Part shown: piece by piece, positions 1 to 13,444 of the stretch
Numbering within the stretch: position 1 is the first letter of the stretch
Layout of the letters: the number at the start of each line of letters is the position of its first letter
Assembly: GCA_036250195.1 (NCBI GenBank)
Contig: JAVHZZ010000001.1
Location: forward strand, 395,646,283 to 395,710,282
DNA length: 64,000 nt
Direction of reading: 5' to 3'
Source of the DNA: Mixophyes australis
Taxonomy: Eukaryota > Chordata > Amphibia > Anura > Limnodynastidae
Program-made: the position numbers and the translations under genes
Notes under the pieces: model-generated
The model's database searches: none
What the model was told of the DNA's origin: nothing
What the model saw: the letters and a program-made list of their open reading frames with translations, nothing else

Positions 1-205
1 AAACAGGACAGCTTGTAATAAAGCTATATCTTAGTACTGTAGCTGCCAGAAGATACACTTCCGAGTAGGTCATTTAATAAGGCACAGACTGCCAGTGTGA
101 GGGGGGGTTCAGGCTGCCAAAGAGATTGGCCATGGGGGTTACAGGTTGGCAATGTGTGTGGCGACAGGGGCGTTTTGCCACTGTAAGTTATCATGCTACA
201 TATAT

Positions 206-492
206 GGGCAGCACAGTGGATAGCATTACTGCCATACAGCACTGAGGTCAGACTATGGCCAGGGCCTTATATGTGTGGATTTTGTTGTTCTCCCTGTATT
301 TGGGTTCCCTTCCAGGTGCCCCAGTTTCTTCCCACAGTCCAAAACACACGGACTCCTGACAAAATGGACTCTAGTATGTGTGCAATAAGGAATTTAGACT
401 GTAAGCTCCAATGGGGCCTGGGCTGATGCGAGTGATATATTCTCTGTACAGTGTTGCACAAACTGTTCAGCACTATATAAATAGACATTATA
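206..492 (+). repeat. Diverged tRNA-like SINE copy
   Basis: This is an old copy of the SINE seen in better shape at 21922-22268 and 33312-33660. It starts with a gggcagcacagtgg-like head, has the central block that normally reads ttctccctgtgtttg, and ends with gactgtaagctccaatgggg followed by a ctatataaatag tail. Many substitutions and small gaps separate it from the two good copies. It does not encode protein; the short open frames across it are chance. Confidence 0.7.
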
Positions 493-665
493 TGCCAATA
501 TATAACCACCACAGCTGTAAACTTTTAGGCACATCTCACCAATATATATATATATATGGAATTGCTGTCTCCTAACTTTTGGACCTGGTCCCTAATTTTC
601 TGCGAATTTTGTGTAGGCCTGTTTCATACTGTAATAAACACAGGTGTGAAAGGAAAGTTACCAAA

Positions 666-708
<43 letters not shown>

Positions 709-3700
709 TGCAACAGGGAATTCCTGCCGAAAATGTGAAATGTTTATTAGGCAATATATACACTGTATTTGATCACTGTAAACCCTACCAGCAGAGCATC
801 AGAATAACAGAGTCCAAATTTCGCACAGACCTTAATATTACCATGACTTAAGGTTTCAATCAAACCTTATTATAACTTCTGAATTGCAGTAACCTCAGAA
901 AGAAGCGTTAAAATCAACCCCAGACAAGGAAAACACTTATTTTAAAACTGAAGTTGATACATGGAAGAGAGATAAATGGGTATGCTAGAGTCCCGGACAT
1001 GAAAACCCACGGTAATGCTATATTGGTTATTTACATTAGTTCATCTTTAAAGGAAAATTTCAAGCAGCTATGTTGAATACAAGTACATAGTATTTATCTG
1101 ACTCTTGGAATGCCAAGTGCATGGTTTTACCGATAAATACAACTTTATAGTATTTACAATTACAAGTGATTTTAATAAATCATTACAATCCAATGTAATA
1201 ATTAACATTTAGTCCATTTATGAAACTCGGCTCTGAAATTAAGGTTCCATATATGGTCGAGGAGCAGTCTTTGCAGTTTTCTAGCATATAGGGATCAAAG
1301 GATGAAACAGCCCTATGGCCAGTGTAAAAGGACATCTATAAATCAAGTGGTTACCCCTGGGTTTCACCTTCTATAGTTTGTTTAACAAGGATCGTGGCAA
1401 TACGCACTCAGGATGGCCATAACAGAAGAAAATCATAGAAAAAGGCTTTATTATTTGAAAAAAAAATAATTAAAAAAAGGTTGTTTAATATCTTTTGATG
1501 GTATTTAACAATTATTTTTTGTCCACTATGTGAAACTGAAATCCCAGGTGCTGGCTCAATTCTACTGGGCATATACCCCATGACCGGCCCCAAGAAGCAG
1601 TCAGTTAACCCTGCTCCAGGCCCAACTGCAGAGTCAGCTGCCCAGGTAATATGTTGTTGATGAATTGCAGCAATAAACCATTTTCTATAAGCAGCAATAG
1701 GAAATGAGCCTCTTCGCCGCACTCTGATAAATAGACTCCATGGTGTGATATCGGACAAGACACTTGGGCAGTCATAAGTAATTCATAATTACGCTCTCTG
1801 TCTGGATGGCTAAGCCAATCTCTTCTATACTTTAACCTTTCCTTCTACATTAAGACACAAGTACCCATCAACTTGCCAAATGAGGGATTGGATAAGGGTA
1901 ATAGTGCAGTCTGCATGTCACATGAGGGTCCCATATTAACACCCAGCAAATGTGAACACACACTGTAGAGAAATATAAAAAGAGAACTTTCTTGGATCCC
2001 AGTTGAACCAAGTACCCCCACTGACACCCTGCACAGTTAGCTCAGCACTGCTCGGTTTCACCTTACATTGGCGATTCAGTGATCCAATACTGCTCACTTG
2101 ACGGGCAGCAGGAGTTACCAATAGACTTCATTACTTTTTGGCATATGCCAGGAAAAGATCATAACTGTGAAAACTAGTAAGTATACACAGCATGTAACTG
2201 CCTTAAAAACAGCCCATCAAAAAATAGACTTGGACTCAATGATTTTTTTTTCCATGAATATTTAATTTGGGAATAGCCACGCGACATGGACAAACTGTAG
2301 TCAATCCAATCTAGTAGCCGGGAGGAGTCAGGGAAGGAGTCCAACTTTGTAGGTGCATTGGTTACCTGGCTCCTAGAGGTCACCCAATTGTAAAATGTTG
2401 TTTTTACAGAATAATCTTAGAACAGTGTGAAACAAAGACACTTGGTCAGTACAGTGACCATGAATTCCACCATAAGGAACAGACAATTGATGCAATAAGT
2501 CTATTTCCCAACAGTCAGGATGTATTAATAATTATTTCCCTCATCAGTTTTTCATGCCATCTCAAAACTGGCATGTAGAAATACCATCTAGCATCCAGCC
2601 TAGCCACGCTGACTATTTTAAACACTACAGTCAACTAGAGGGCTTTTTGCTGGCACGAAACCCATACATCACACCATTGAATGGATTAATGGAAACAAAA
2701 GCTGTAGTCCAGAACAAAAAGGCAGCTGAACGGATCTGCAGGGATCTCATTATAAGGCTACATCAGTATTAGAACTCAGAGGCCACTTGTGTTTCTCGCT
2801 GCCAAATAAACAGCATACAACCTGAGTGTTCCACAGCTCACTGCCTGTTCCAGACACCTCCAATGACAATCAGTACAATGTCGTACACAGAACAACATCC
2901 CAGTTGTTGAATGTGAATTTTGTTCTGTTAATCAGCATTGCAAAATACAAGAACAGGTGAGATACTAGCAGTGCAATACTTGTTGTAAAAGCTTCCTCTG
3001 TATTACTGTCATTGACTAGTTCATCTTAGGTGCATATGACCATCCAGGGCTGATGGAAGGCTGACAGCTCTGGTCATGTTGGTAAGCAAATAATTAAGAA
3101 AAAATGCAAATATAGAGCTGTAATTGAAGGGCACGTCAGACATATTTTATTACTACAGCTGTCATAATGCGCCAACATGGTGCAAACCTACAGTACAAGT
3201 AATGCAGCAATATGAAGTACAAAGCATACACACATTGTAACCAAAGACAGCCAAACTCAATTATAAGAAAGCTCATATCAATTACAAAAAAGAAGGAATT
3301 CTTCTAATAGAAAACATTAGAATTTATTTATTTCAAGTATAATCAATGATTTATTTGCATTGTTTCTGCCCCTATAGGACAGTCTTCCCAGCCACAGGCA
3401 GATTTTTCTATCCAATTTAGTTGTTTTATACAAAACCACTGCAGAATATCTGGCGCTACAAATGATCGCTGTTTAGTATCATAGTCTGGAAGTGTAGGAA
3501 ATAACTATCCGGTTACTCAGCCTGCCACCTGCAAGTTATCACAGGAATCTTACAAAAAGGACCACTAATATAGGAACAATATGAATGTATTTTAACTCCC
3601 GTGTGCTCAATGAACTTATCATTGCCCCTGCTCCCTTGCTGTACAAAGCTTCACTGGAAAGATAAGCTGGAGAAAGCACAGTTTCTCTATACTAATTCTG

Positions 3701-6658
3701 ACCACAATGCCCAATAATGGCGATAACCAAAACGGATCAGGTCATTATTGGGCATGCTAGAAAATGCAGTTGAGTTCTATTGGCCTATTTGTGTAATCAT
3801 ATTCCTACTGCATTTACAGGCCTCGGTGATTGCAGAAGTGGTCAGAGTGCTAGGCCCATAGGTCAAAAGCTCACATCTTGTCCAAGTTAACCACTATGGC
3901 CCTATGCCAGCTGATTGGCACAATGAGTGGACGAAAAAGCTCCAATGTGTACCAAATTGCTTGGCACTTCTAGTGAAGAGTAGGATCAGGGCGTGCAGGA
4001 CCAGCTTAAGAAAAACATCTGCAGCCAACCAATCACATTATGAAATAATGGATACTACAAAACAAAAGACTGCACACAACAGCATAGAAAATACACTGTA
4101 AAACAAGACAAGTTCTGTTATGGTAACTTAAACATATGCATTTAATCTGAGACATTGAATGCATTTTATTTCCAGTAATAATGCACGTGACAATTTGGGA
4201 TATATATTTAGGATCACAATTGATTCATCTATATAGTAGCTTTACTGTACAATGTTTCTCTGGGCTTTGTCAGGAGACAATCCAAATAGTTACAAAAGCT
4301 TTCCCTGCCTCTCCAGTGACCGATGGAAGAACCTAAACTTAGGAACAAAATAATCTGCTGAGAAAGCAACCTTATGCAGCTGTATCCTCACTTACAGGTC
4401 AGTCTCAGAATATAGCCGCAACTTTAAAAATAGAGAAGGAGGGAAAAAAAAGTACACCACAAAAAGAGAAAAAAAAAAAAAAAGAGAAAGAAAAGGAAAA
4501 GAAAAATAAGCAGCTTATTCCATGAATCATTCCTGGCAATGCTCCGAGACAGGATGCAACATCTGGAAATGCACTGTATAGCTGAACAAATACCTCATAA
4601 TTTATAGGAGACATTACATATTAACCTTTCCTGCTCCTATGTGCTTGTGACAGCACAAACTGTATAACCGTGTCTCTAATATAAAATTGCATCTGCAAGA
4701 CCTCTAGGGAGTCACTACATTTTCAATGCAACATTGGTTGGGTTACCTAGATAAATTCTCCTTTGTAAACCACAGTATTTTTTATTTAACTTTAAGACAG
4801 CAATATCATATATACAAACATTACAATCATTTTAGGGACATGTTACTACCGACAGGTGAATCTAAATGCATCAAACGTGGTTCAGTCTAAGTGGATTAGA
4901 TGCACTACAAAGGCAAGCATGGGAAGTGGACTGTACGATTTTATCATATGTCATTTTTACATATTCAATAGCATTAGTCAATAAATGCTAATGTAGAAAG
5001 TCCAGAAAAAAAAATAATAAAATGTATCCACTATACAATGTAAGAGGCACTGTCCTATACATTGAAGGGAAAAATCTCCAAAATCAGGGAATGTCTGTGG
5101 AAATTAGGGATGCTGTACATACAGAAGGTCAAAATTCTGAAATGTTTCTTTGTTACATCCCCACAGAGTTCTGCAAAACAAAGTGAACAATAAAACGAAC
5201 TCTGCTGGATGTGCAGTCTGATGCTGCACTAAACATACTTTCCAATACTTCTTAACACTCTTCTGTTTCTACCCATCACATCCACACTTGATGAAAAGTT
5301 TGTTGTGCACCTAATTTACCATGGTTGCTGCACCAAATGATTATATAACAAGTCCTGCTGATTAATAGTTCATATTTTTAATTAAATGAGAAAAAAAAAA
5401 TCAATTTGCAATAGTCAGTTCTAGTTAAGATAACTACGAATCAAAGGCTAACAAGTTGAACTCAGCATTACATAGAATTGAAAACAAATATGGAGGGGGG
5501 GGGGGGGGGTTTGGGAAAAAACCAAGTGCTTGAAGTAGATATACCTTACCTATATCCAGAGGACGAAACTTTAGTTTGACCTCCTATTCTCAACATTGTT
5601 TTTGAGCATCTAACAACGTGGAAATGCTTACGTTACCAAATGTATTTCCCCAAACACTGCCAAACTCAGCGTGAAGTAGCATGCATGCAAGAGAGAGCGA
5701 GGGAGAGATGAAATCACACAGCAGCATCCACCAGAGAGAGAGAGAGAGAGAGAGGCGGAGGAGTGGAGGGATGGGTCCTGTGTTAGTACACTTATGATTG
5801 GAAAAGCTAAACTGGTCAAAGAGCACTGTAGGAATGCAGCCATTCAGGAAGTGCCTGGTTCCTCCTCACTTTCCCCACTCAAAAAAAGGAAACCAGGTTA
5901 AATATAATACAGTACTTTTTCTGCTATATAGCATTAAAGAAATATCTTGTATTTTTGTTACCATGACCTACTGTTTACTGTCAAACATACACAAAAACTA
6001 CACAGCTGTACAGCAAATGTTGCCTCACACACTACTGCACATTATCGCAATGCAAACTAGTTTTACCAGTGACATTATAAAGTGTAAAAGGACTCACACT
6101 CATGTAAAGGTCATGTGTTCCTAGGCAGCGCTTCAGGTGACACAAGAGCATTCCTACACTTGCAGATACTGTGTGTGTGGTGTGACAGGAGCTACATAAG
6201 TAGTGAAAACTCAACAGGTAACTGCTCTAAGATTAGAAGCAATATTCCTTTAACTTGATCACTTATTACACGCTTGTAATGTAGCACAGATGTACTTTCA
6301 GATTTGTTAGATTTTGTTTTTCCTCCCACATGATAAACTATTTCTAGATCCATAGGGGTAAGGTAATGTTGGAAGTACAGTGGCATTTAAGAAGTATTTG
6401 GGTGCACAGTGCTATTCATTTTATGCAAAATCACCTATTTGTCTACCTGACACATAAATAGTTTCACATCCACATTCCGCTTAGGAGCACAGTCCCTGTA
6501 AAATAAATACGCACCTACTTGTGCAGGATGGTTGGTGCGGCTGAACATGTGCATGCTGGAAAGAGTTAAAACATCACTTCAGAGTCCAGCCTTCATTTAA
6601 TCTTTTCAAATTAATTCATAAAAAAAAAAAATACAGCTTGGTTTAGCCTCATTTACGT
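493..6658. other. Repeat-poor AT-rich stretch, no gene recognised
   Basis: About 6 kb in which I recognise no transposon, SINE tail or conserved protein domain, in contrast to the rest of the window. It holds simple tracts only: A36 at 668-703, a G15 run at 5495-5509 and an (AG)n run near 5733-5754. Open frames here (for example 1408-1758 minus) match no family I know. It could be an intron, a long 3' UTR or intergenic sequence; the sequence alone does not decide. Confidence 0.5.
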
Positions 6659-7746
6659 CATACTCGCCAACTTTAAAGCTGAAATTACTCAGTTGCACAG
6701 GGGCGGGGCCAAAATTCACTAGGAAGTAAGCAGGATCCGGGGAAAAGGCCTCCTTCAGTAATCTCATGGACATTCTGGGGAAATGGCAAGTAGGACTTAT
6801 GTCTTACATTAGTCATGTGAATGGCGGGACATCAGAACTCAGCCTTGCTTGAATTATCTTGGGTCAAAAAGAAACAAAAAAAAAAAAAAAAAGTTCTGCT
6901 GCACAGGAAACCGACCCCTAAATTCACCTTCTTCATCCTCTCTCATTAGAAAGAATCTTGTGCCATGAAAAAAAAATTAAAAAAATCTCCCTTTGGCTTG
7001 TGGGTACATAACTAGGAGCATTCATGTCTCTAGCCTGTACTCCGCCAGTTCCCCCCATCAGAAGCAGTGGCGGAACTACCATTGGTACGGCAGGTGCAGT
7101 GCACCGGGGCCCATGGAAATAATGGGGCCCGCTGCATGGCCCCGATTCCCTCCTCCCAGTCTCCCTGCACCGGGCCCACAGCTCACTAGTTCCACCTCTG
7201 ATCAGGGGGGCCCATTTTTGGCACCCAAATATGTCTCCATTTTCACATGCAAAATCTATGGGTGTTGCTTAACATTTGTGCAAATGACATATGTACTGTG
7301 GGAGGCACATGTCTGTACTTCCAGATTTCTATTTTACTTTATGCAGTATGGATACTGGACATGAGTTGGTGCTAAAGAACCATCACACGATAAAAACAAA
7401 CAAAAAACATCATGTAGTGTATGTAGATCATTCTTAGTTTTATTGAGTCTATTCTTATTGCATATTTCTAATGTTCTTTCACTAATAAAGGACTTATTTA
7501 CACCAATAACATACTGGCTTATAGTACGCAATAGGTTCCATGCACAGTTATGTGGATGAAACCACTCTCCTAGAATTTCCAGGAAACTCCCAGATTCTGG
7601 GTAGGTCTCCTAAGCATTCTGCCACATCCAGCCTACATCCAAGTGAAGATTTATTATACCCCCCATCTGTGGTTACTGTTCACCTTCAGGATCACCTGGA
7701 GGGGACAAACAAACAAACAAAAACAAACAAACTGTTGGCAAGTATG
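6659..7746. mobile_element. Non-autonomous DNA transposon with CATACTCGCCAAC ends
   Basis: The left end reads catactcgccaac and the right end gttggcaagtatg, an inverted repeat with 12 of 13 matches. No transposase is encoded between them. A short hAT-like element (7065-7200) is nested inside and an A-rich (caaa)n tract precedes the right end. The ends resemble those of the smaller element at 11195-11413, so both may belong to one superfamily. No clear target duplication was seen, so the exact limits and class are uncertain. Confidence 0.5.
7065..7200. mobile_element. hAT-like miniature element, 136 bp
   Basis: Starts cagtggcggaactacc and ends with the near-inverse tagttccacctctg. The flanks atcagaag (7057-7064) and atcagggg (7201-7208) match at 6 of 8 positions, as expected for an aged 8-bp hAT target duplication. 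The interior is GC-rich and non-coding. It is nested in the larger element 6659-7746. Confidence 0.65.
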
Positions 7747-8800
7747 ACATAATACTTCCAAGGGCACCATACCCACTTGCTTGTGAAGTGAAGCATAGGC
7801 GGTAGCAGCATTTTTTGGAGTGCTCTGCTACCCAATCGTCCAATATATCATCACAACGGTTTATAAAGTAGTAGACATACATAGCTAAACATAGACAAGC
7901 AAATGGGGTGCCAAACCCTATACTTGGGTATTATTTTTAGAACATATAAATGTTCTAAAACTCAGAAAAGAAATGTTAACATTTTATACAAATTGTACCG
8001 TGCAATCAATTTTATTATATGTTTATTTAATCATATCTAGTGTTTACTTAGATGCGTCTATTCGCAGTGTAAATCTGTGTGCTGCTCAGCCTGATCCGTT
8101 GCGAGCCAAAATTGCACAGATTTGCTCTCTCCACTTTCAGTTCCTACTCTCAATAACTAAGCGAAATTTTTTATACACATGTGCAAATTTTATTAGCAGT
8201 TCTTACATAAGTGCACTTTATTATTTAGGTCTAGTGATCTCTTAAATTGTAATGAACATAAAAACAGGGCTATCCAACTAATGGTTTCTTGACCTCTATT
8301 GTATAGGACTTCAAAAGACAGGAAAAATATGTGGCTTTTCTTATAAGAAACTTAGACACGCCGATGCTAGATACAAAACTGGATTTACAATTGCAGCAAA
8401 AAAACATCTAAATATTAATATTATTTAGATATGATTATGTGCAGCTGTATCGAGAAAGTATATAACCCATAATCTGTAGTGACCTTTTCATTTTTCCTAC
8501 TTTAGATTCAGGGACATTTTTTCTTGTAGTTATCGTTTGTTATCTTTATTTCTAACACACCCATCGAAAGCTCAGGGACAGCCTACAACAAACATCTTGC
8601 ATGACTGGCACAATCAAATACATATGTACCAATGAATCATCAGTTCAGTATTTACAAACAGAATTCTGCGATATACAGGTACATTTTAAAATTCTTTAAA
8701 TATGCGGAATTTGTAATCAAAGTTGCACTGTCTTATAGTATTTGAGGTATGAAAAAAATATATAGTTTATAAATAAAGTAATGTTTAAAGAATCACAAAA
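7747..8800. other. No gene or clear repeat recognised
   Basis: AT-rich sequence of about 1 kb. I see no conserved coding frame, no transposon ends and no RNA gene. Confidence 0.5.
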
Positions 8801-9688
8801 GGTGGGAATTCAATTGACCACGAGATATTTTTTTACACCGCGTTGTCATTTTTACGCTGTTTTTTTTGAAGCATTTTCGAGCGGGTTAACTTTACCCGCG
8901 ATTCAATTCCATTTTTAACTCTCAGTTTAGTTTCATGAAACGGTCCTCTCGCGCTCCAGTAGAAGGTCTATGGAAAGTATAGGGTGTGCGAGAGGCAGCC
9001 GCGTTAAAAGCTAAAATCAATGGTTTTTTAACGTGGCGCGTTGAACAGGCCAATATGCTGTTTTATCTCGCACCTCTTTGGGGTGTGATAAAAATAAAAA
9101 AAATCCTAAGAAAACCGTTTGAAACCATGTAATAATGAGAAAAAAAAAAAGATAAACTATGTTTATCAGTAATGCCCAACATGTAAAAGTTGATTTTCTT
9201 GTGAAAAAATTATGGAAAAAAACAAAACAAAAACACATAAAACAAATAAAAAAATAAACATCACTAATTAAATATATTTATGCATGTTTTTTGTACAAAT
9301 ACGTTTGTACTAATGTGTTTTGACATGGTATAGATAATTCTATAGTAAAAATTGGTTAAATAAAAAAATATGCTAAAGAAAAACTTGTAATGTAGATATT
9401 ATCAACTAGAATGGTTGTGTAATGCAATCTAATGTATGAAAATGTATTGCAATCCTTTTTTTGTGTTATACATGACCGCGTTAAACGCTCCCCTTCACTC
9501 CCCTAAAAACTCACAAACACAATGATTAACACACAGGGGCAGCGTTCCCTCTTTTCCAATTGAATTGCACCAGTTTTCACGCTGTGTTAAAGAAAAACGG
9601 TCGCTCAACCGTGTAAAAACCTGCGCTTTATTTATCTATTTTTTAACGATGCAGGAAAAATAATCTTGCCGTCAATTGAATTCCCCCC
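8801..9688. mobile_element. Non-autonomous element with GGAATTCAATTGAC inverted ends
   Basis: The left end ggtgggaattcaattgac (8801-8818) is inverted as gtcaattgaattcccccc (9671-9688), with 16 of 18 matches. The inside is AT-rich, lacks a transposase frame and carries several gcgttaaa-like motifs. Single ends of the same family lie at about 10876-11043, at 11536 (left end only) and at 21350-21446. The superfamily cannot be assigned from the ends alone. Confidence 0.6.
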
Positions 9689-10875
9689 ATTACGTAAATA
9701 AACCAAGCCATGTACAATCTGGTTACAATTCACATTACTAAGAACATATGTAAGCGCTTCAGAAGCTGATCAGAAGTTATTTAAGATAAAGCTTTGAGCA
9801 AGAAGGAAAACATTTTTAGACTTTCTGGGGGGTTATGCTGAATTGGGCATACGCCTGTTTGGTTAGTTTAATATAAACAAATTTCTACTGCGCATACCCA
9901 CAAAAAACAACAACAAACAAACAAAAAAAAACCACACACACACCTCCGTATACTCAGTCGCAAGATGCAGGAGGGAAGGGGCGGACAAACAGTCCGAATA
10001 AGGTAAAAGGATGTTCACGTAATTGTGACTGAGGCAGACCCACACGAGGTGCAGATACCCCTGCCAGTAGCTGTAACACTTGAGGGTCGGTGCAAATACA
10101 CACTGATAACAACAGTCAACAGCTCGCCACTACATTGATCATGCCTACATTATATTATATGATTTTGCGGACAATTAATTTCTTGCAACTTCAATTCATA
10201 CATGAGAGGGAAGATTATACCATCAAATCTAATAGTGAATACATTTATGCGATCAAATCAAATGTCTGAAATAATTGATACAATGCCTATCTCAAAATAT
10301 CTCAAGCTTCGACAACATATGTGCTTCTTAATTTTGGATTTTAGTTAAAAATACAAGTTCACTTATATGAAAGAGCTACTAACCTACACAATATACCTTC
10401 AGATCTGTGATGCTCATACCTCATAACAATCTGCGTAAAAGATGGTGACTCTGCACACACGTTACAGATATCTGCCTGTACTGCTGGTCTTGATTTGCCT
10501 GACATTGCTCCATGGTCATGTTCCGTGACTTTTAGGAAGTATAGAAAACCAAATCAACCAACACAATGTGTTTTGGTATGATAAAACGTGATTGAGGGAG
10601 CATATACCCGCTCGCAGTATCTGACCAAACGGTCGTAAATAGTCTGATCTGCACGATAATTGCATATTTGTGTACCCGGCTTTAGTAAAGATAATAATAG
10701 CTGTATGTAGTATATTTGATACTTTAACATTTCTTATGGATAATGAGAAAGAATGACAGTGTTCATCACTTAAAATAAAATGACTGCCCTCCCACATGCA
10801 TGATACCACCTGTATTACTCATACCCACTCCTGCAAACTCCAAAGCACTGAATTGCAAGCTCCTCTGCATCTTTT
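9689..10875. other. No gene recognised
   Basis: AT-rich sequence without a recognisable gene or complete element. Short open frames here have no family features. Confidence 0.5.
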
Positions 10876-11043
10876 GTGGGGGGAAATTACCCCCGAATTT
10901 CCGCGTTGTCAAAACTATTATCATTATTACCAGCGTTGAAACTACCGTAATAATGGTAATAAGGCGTATTATTACCGTAATAACGGTAATAATGCGCAGG
11001 TCACCTTACTTTCACCCGTAACGCGGCCAATTGAATTCCCCCA
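10876..11043. mobile_element. Short element of the GAATTCAATTG family
   Basis: The right end ccaattgaattccccc matches the ends of 8801-9688, and a ggggggaaattacccccg block marks the left side. The middle contains repeated ccgtaataacggtaataa motifs that fold back on each other. It is a miniature relative or a truncated copy, not a gene. Confidence 0.5.
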
Positions 11044-11194
11044 TGTGTTACGCACAGCACGAAAGCTATGTTGTAATGTCCTATACTTTGCACTATATTG
11101 ATCTTGAAAACTGCTCATATTTATGATGCCTTATAAAGATACACTAATATCAATAGGTAACCTGTATTTTTACATAAAAATTATTTATAACAAA

Positions 11195-11413
11195 CATACC
11201 TCCCAACTATCCCGATTTCAGCAGGACTGTCCCGATTTTAAAGCTCTGTCCTGCTGTCCCATCCGGAGACATGTTTGACCTGTGGGTGGGAATGTTGGGG
11301 GAAGGGAGATTTTGAATGGGCATCCTAGTGCTTTACAGCGCTAGCCATGCCCCCATCATGATGTAGCCACGCACCCTGTCCCGCTGCCGAGGACTGAAAG
11401 GTCGGGTGTTATG
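11195..11413. mobile_element. Miniature element with CATACCTCCCAAC ends
   Basis: Starts catacctcccaact and ends aggtcgggtgttatg, giving degenerate inverted ends. The internal repeated cccgatttc / ctgtcc wording is typical of a short non-coding DNA transposon derivative. It resembles the ends of 6659-7746. No target duplication is clear. Confidence 0.45.
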
Positions 11414-11744
11414 CAATAAGTTATATAATACTTGAAAACAACCAGGTGTGAATTATTTTCTGCTGCTGTACAAATGCAAGTTGCAATTCACTTATGATTA
11501 GCAACAAGAAGCCACGCACACTGCAATACAACTCTGAGGGGGGAATTCAATTGGTCGGGATGTTCAGTATAATGTTGTAGAACGCTCGCTTTAAATCATG
11601 CTGTTCCCTGGCTGAGAAATATGGCGGCCCACGGTAGTCTCATGGCAGGGAGCACGTCGTTTTCTGGTACCCACAGATACGGGTATTAACTAGAAGTGCG
11701 GCATGTCCTCTTTATATTACCTAGAGGGTTTTTTTCTGTTTTGA

Positions 11745-11951
11745 TCATCATCTATATTTAGAAAGGCGCCACAAAAGTTTTGCAGCACTATACATGAAAT
11801 TTACAGTAATATACAATACATAGACAGCAGCGATCCACAATACATGATTAAACTTAATTGTACAAAGACCAAGCTTCTACTAATTAACAGATTACACACA
11901 GATAACTTGGTAACATAGATCAAGTTATTAAAGGGACAATGAACAAGAGTG

Positions 11952-12031
<80 letters not shown>

Positions 12032-12262
12032 GGGAATTTAGACTGTAAGCCCCAATGGGGCAGGGACTGATGTGAAGGAGTTCTCTGTAAAGCACTGCGG
12101 AATCAGTGGCGCTATATAAATAAATGATGACGGGAATGTTCACCGTGAAGTAGGCTACAGCTCATGAAAACAGGGCTTGGGAAGCAGACAGAGGGACACA
12201 GAGTGATGCAATAGTAGATGAAAGATGGCCCTGCTTGTGAGAGATTACATCCTAAAGGGATA
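11745..12262 (-). mobile_element. LINE-tailed non-autonomous retroelement, copy 1, split by a SINE
   Basis: Read on the minus strand this aligns with the 25684-26690 copy: shared words include acatcctaaagg, gaagtaggc and gggacaatga. Its 3' end (plus 11751-11790) is a degraded form of the gcgccacaaa / tataaat tail that also ends the LINE at 32214-32262. Relative to the other copy it stops at about 12258, as expected from 5' truncation during target-primed reverse transcription. A SINE 3' piece (11955-12129) interrupts it. No protein is encoded. Confidence 0.6.
11955..12129 (+). repeat. SINE 3' piece with expanded (GT)n, nested
   Basis: A (GT)n run of about 75 bp (11954-12028) leads into gggaatttagactgtaagcc and the gcgctatataaataaatgatg SINE tail. 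Other SINE copies have a short ctctgtctgtgtgtgtg linker at this point, so the microsatellite probably grew from that linker. The word gatg occurs at both junctions (11951-11954 and 12126-12129) and could be a short target duplication in the host element. Confidence 0.7.
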
Positions 12263-13444
12263 AGCCTTTATTCTTATTTGCCTGTTATAGGCATAAAACA
12301 AAATGTATTTTGAGAATCCAGTATAAGCCAAAAGTACAAATATTACCAATTACTTCTAGCTGCAATAATCAAAATGATATTTTGCGACAAACATATATAC
12401 ACACATAAAAATGCCTAGAGCAGATAAATATAGATAAAATTGAAAAAGCTGGATAAACAAGGGACACCAAGCAAATAATACAAAGGTGTTGTGTGGTTCC
12501 TTTTACCTAGCACAGTTTGGGTGAAATTATTCCCTTAGAAAGCAAGGTCAATACTAATCACTACTTGTGTAATGACGCACAAGTGATTTTCTCCTGGAAG
12601 AATAATGCCACACATCTCCTTCCAGATATTAGCAGACAATGCCACGGTGCAGACAGGTCACACTGGCACCAGGGTGGCCAATGTTTATTAGGTTATTATA
12701 TAGTAGTGTGTTCCCTTTCTATTGGTCCACTACCCACAAAACACAAGTATATATTAAAAAGGGACAAGAGGAATAGAAATAACTAAAATCAAACTAGTCT
12801 ACATAAATACAACTAGAAGGTCACACCCTATAGATTATACAGCAATGGAGAAAAGCGCTGGAGCATTCTGTGGTAGATCAATTTATCTGAAACAAAAATA
12901 GTAACACATGTACATACACTGGAAGATAAAAGCTAATTTTACAGATGTGTGTATATTATTTCATTTTGTTCATCTTTTCCACAACAAACCAATTGTTTAA
13001 ATTCTACCACAGTAGGAGGGTGCCCCCCAGTGATGCTTGGGGGAATATATCATAATAAAGAACAGCACATGTGAAATGTACAGTGATGGATACACATAGG
13101 CAAACGCTGTACCATCCATAGTAGGCAAAAGCATTCAAATATGCACAAAGAAAACATTTCTCAAATGTTTATAGATGTCTACTGCACTCTCTAAGCACTT
13201 TCATTTCTGTAGCAATTTGTTTTTATTGTAAGCATGAAACAGATCAGTTTATCTGTAACATTTAAAACTGCAGATAGTGCAACATACTAGGGCGTGTACT
13301 CTGAGGGAAATCAGCCTAAACACTCTCATTATGGATGATTTAACTACATTTAACATAGACAATCTTACTTATTATTCTCAGGAAGGTTATATGCTTATTC
13401 TAAGCAGGTTTAAAATGCTATAGTAGTTTTAACGGAATCATTTT
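12263..13444. other. No gene or repeat recognised
   Basis: AT-rich sequence. No conserved frame, transposon end or RNA gene is visible. Confidence 0.5.

Noticed and set aside
1408..1758. A 116-codon minus-strand frame
   Set aside because: No recognisable domain and biased by flanking A/T runs; I could not support it as a gene.
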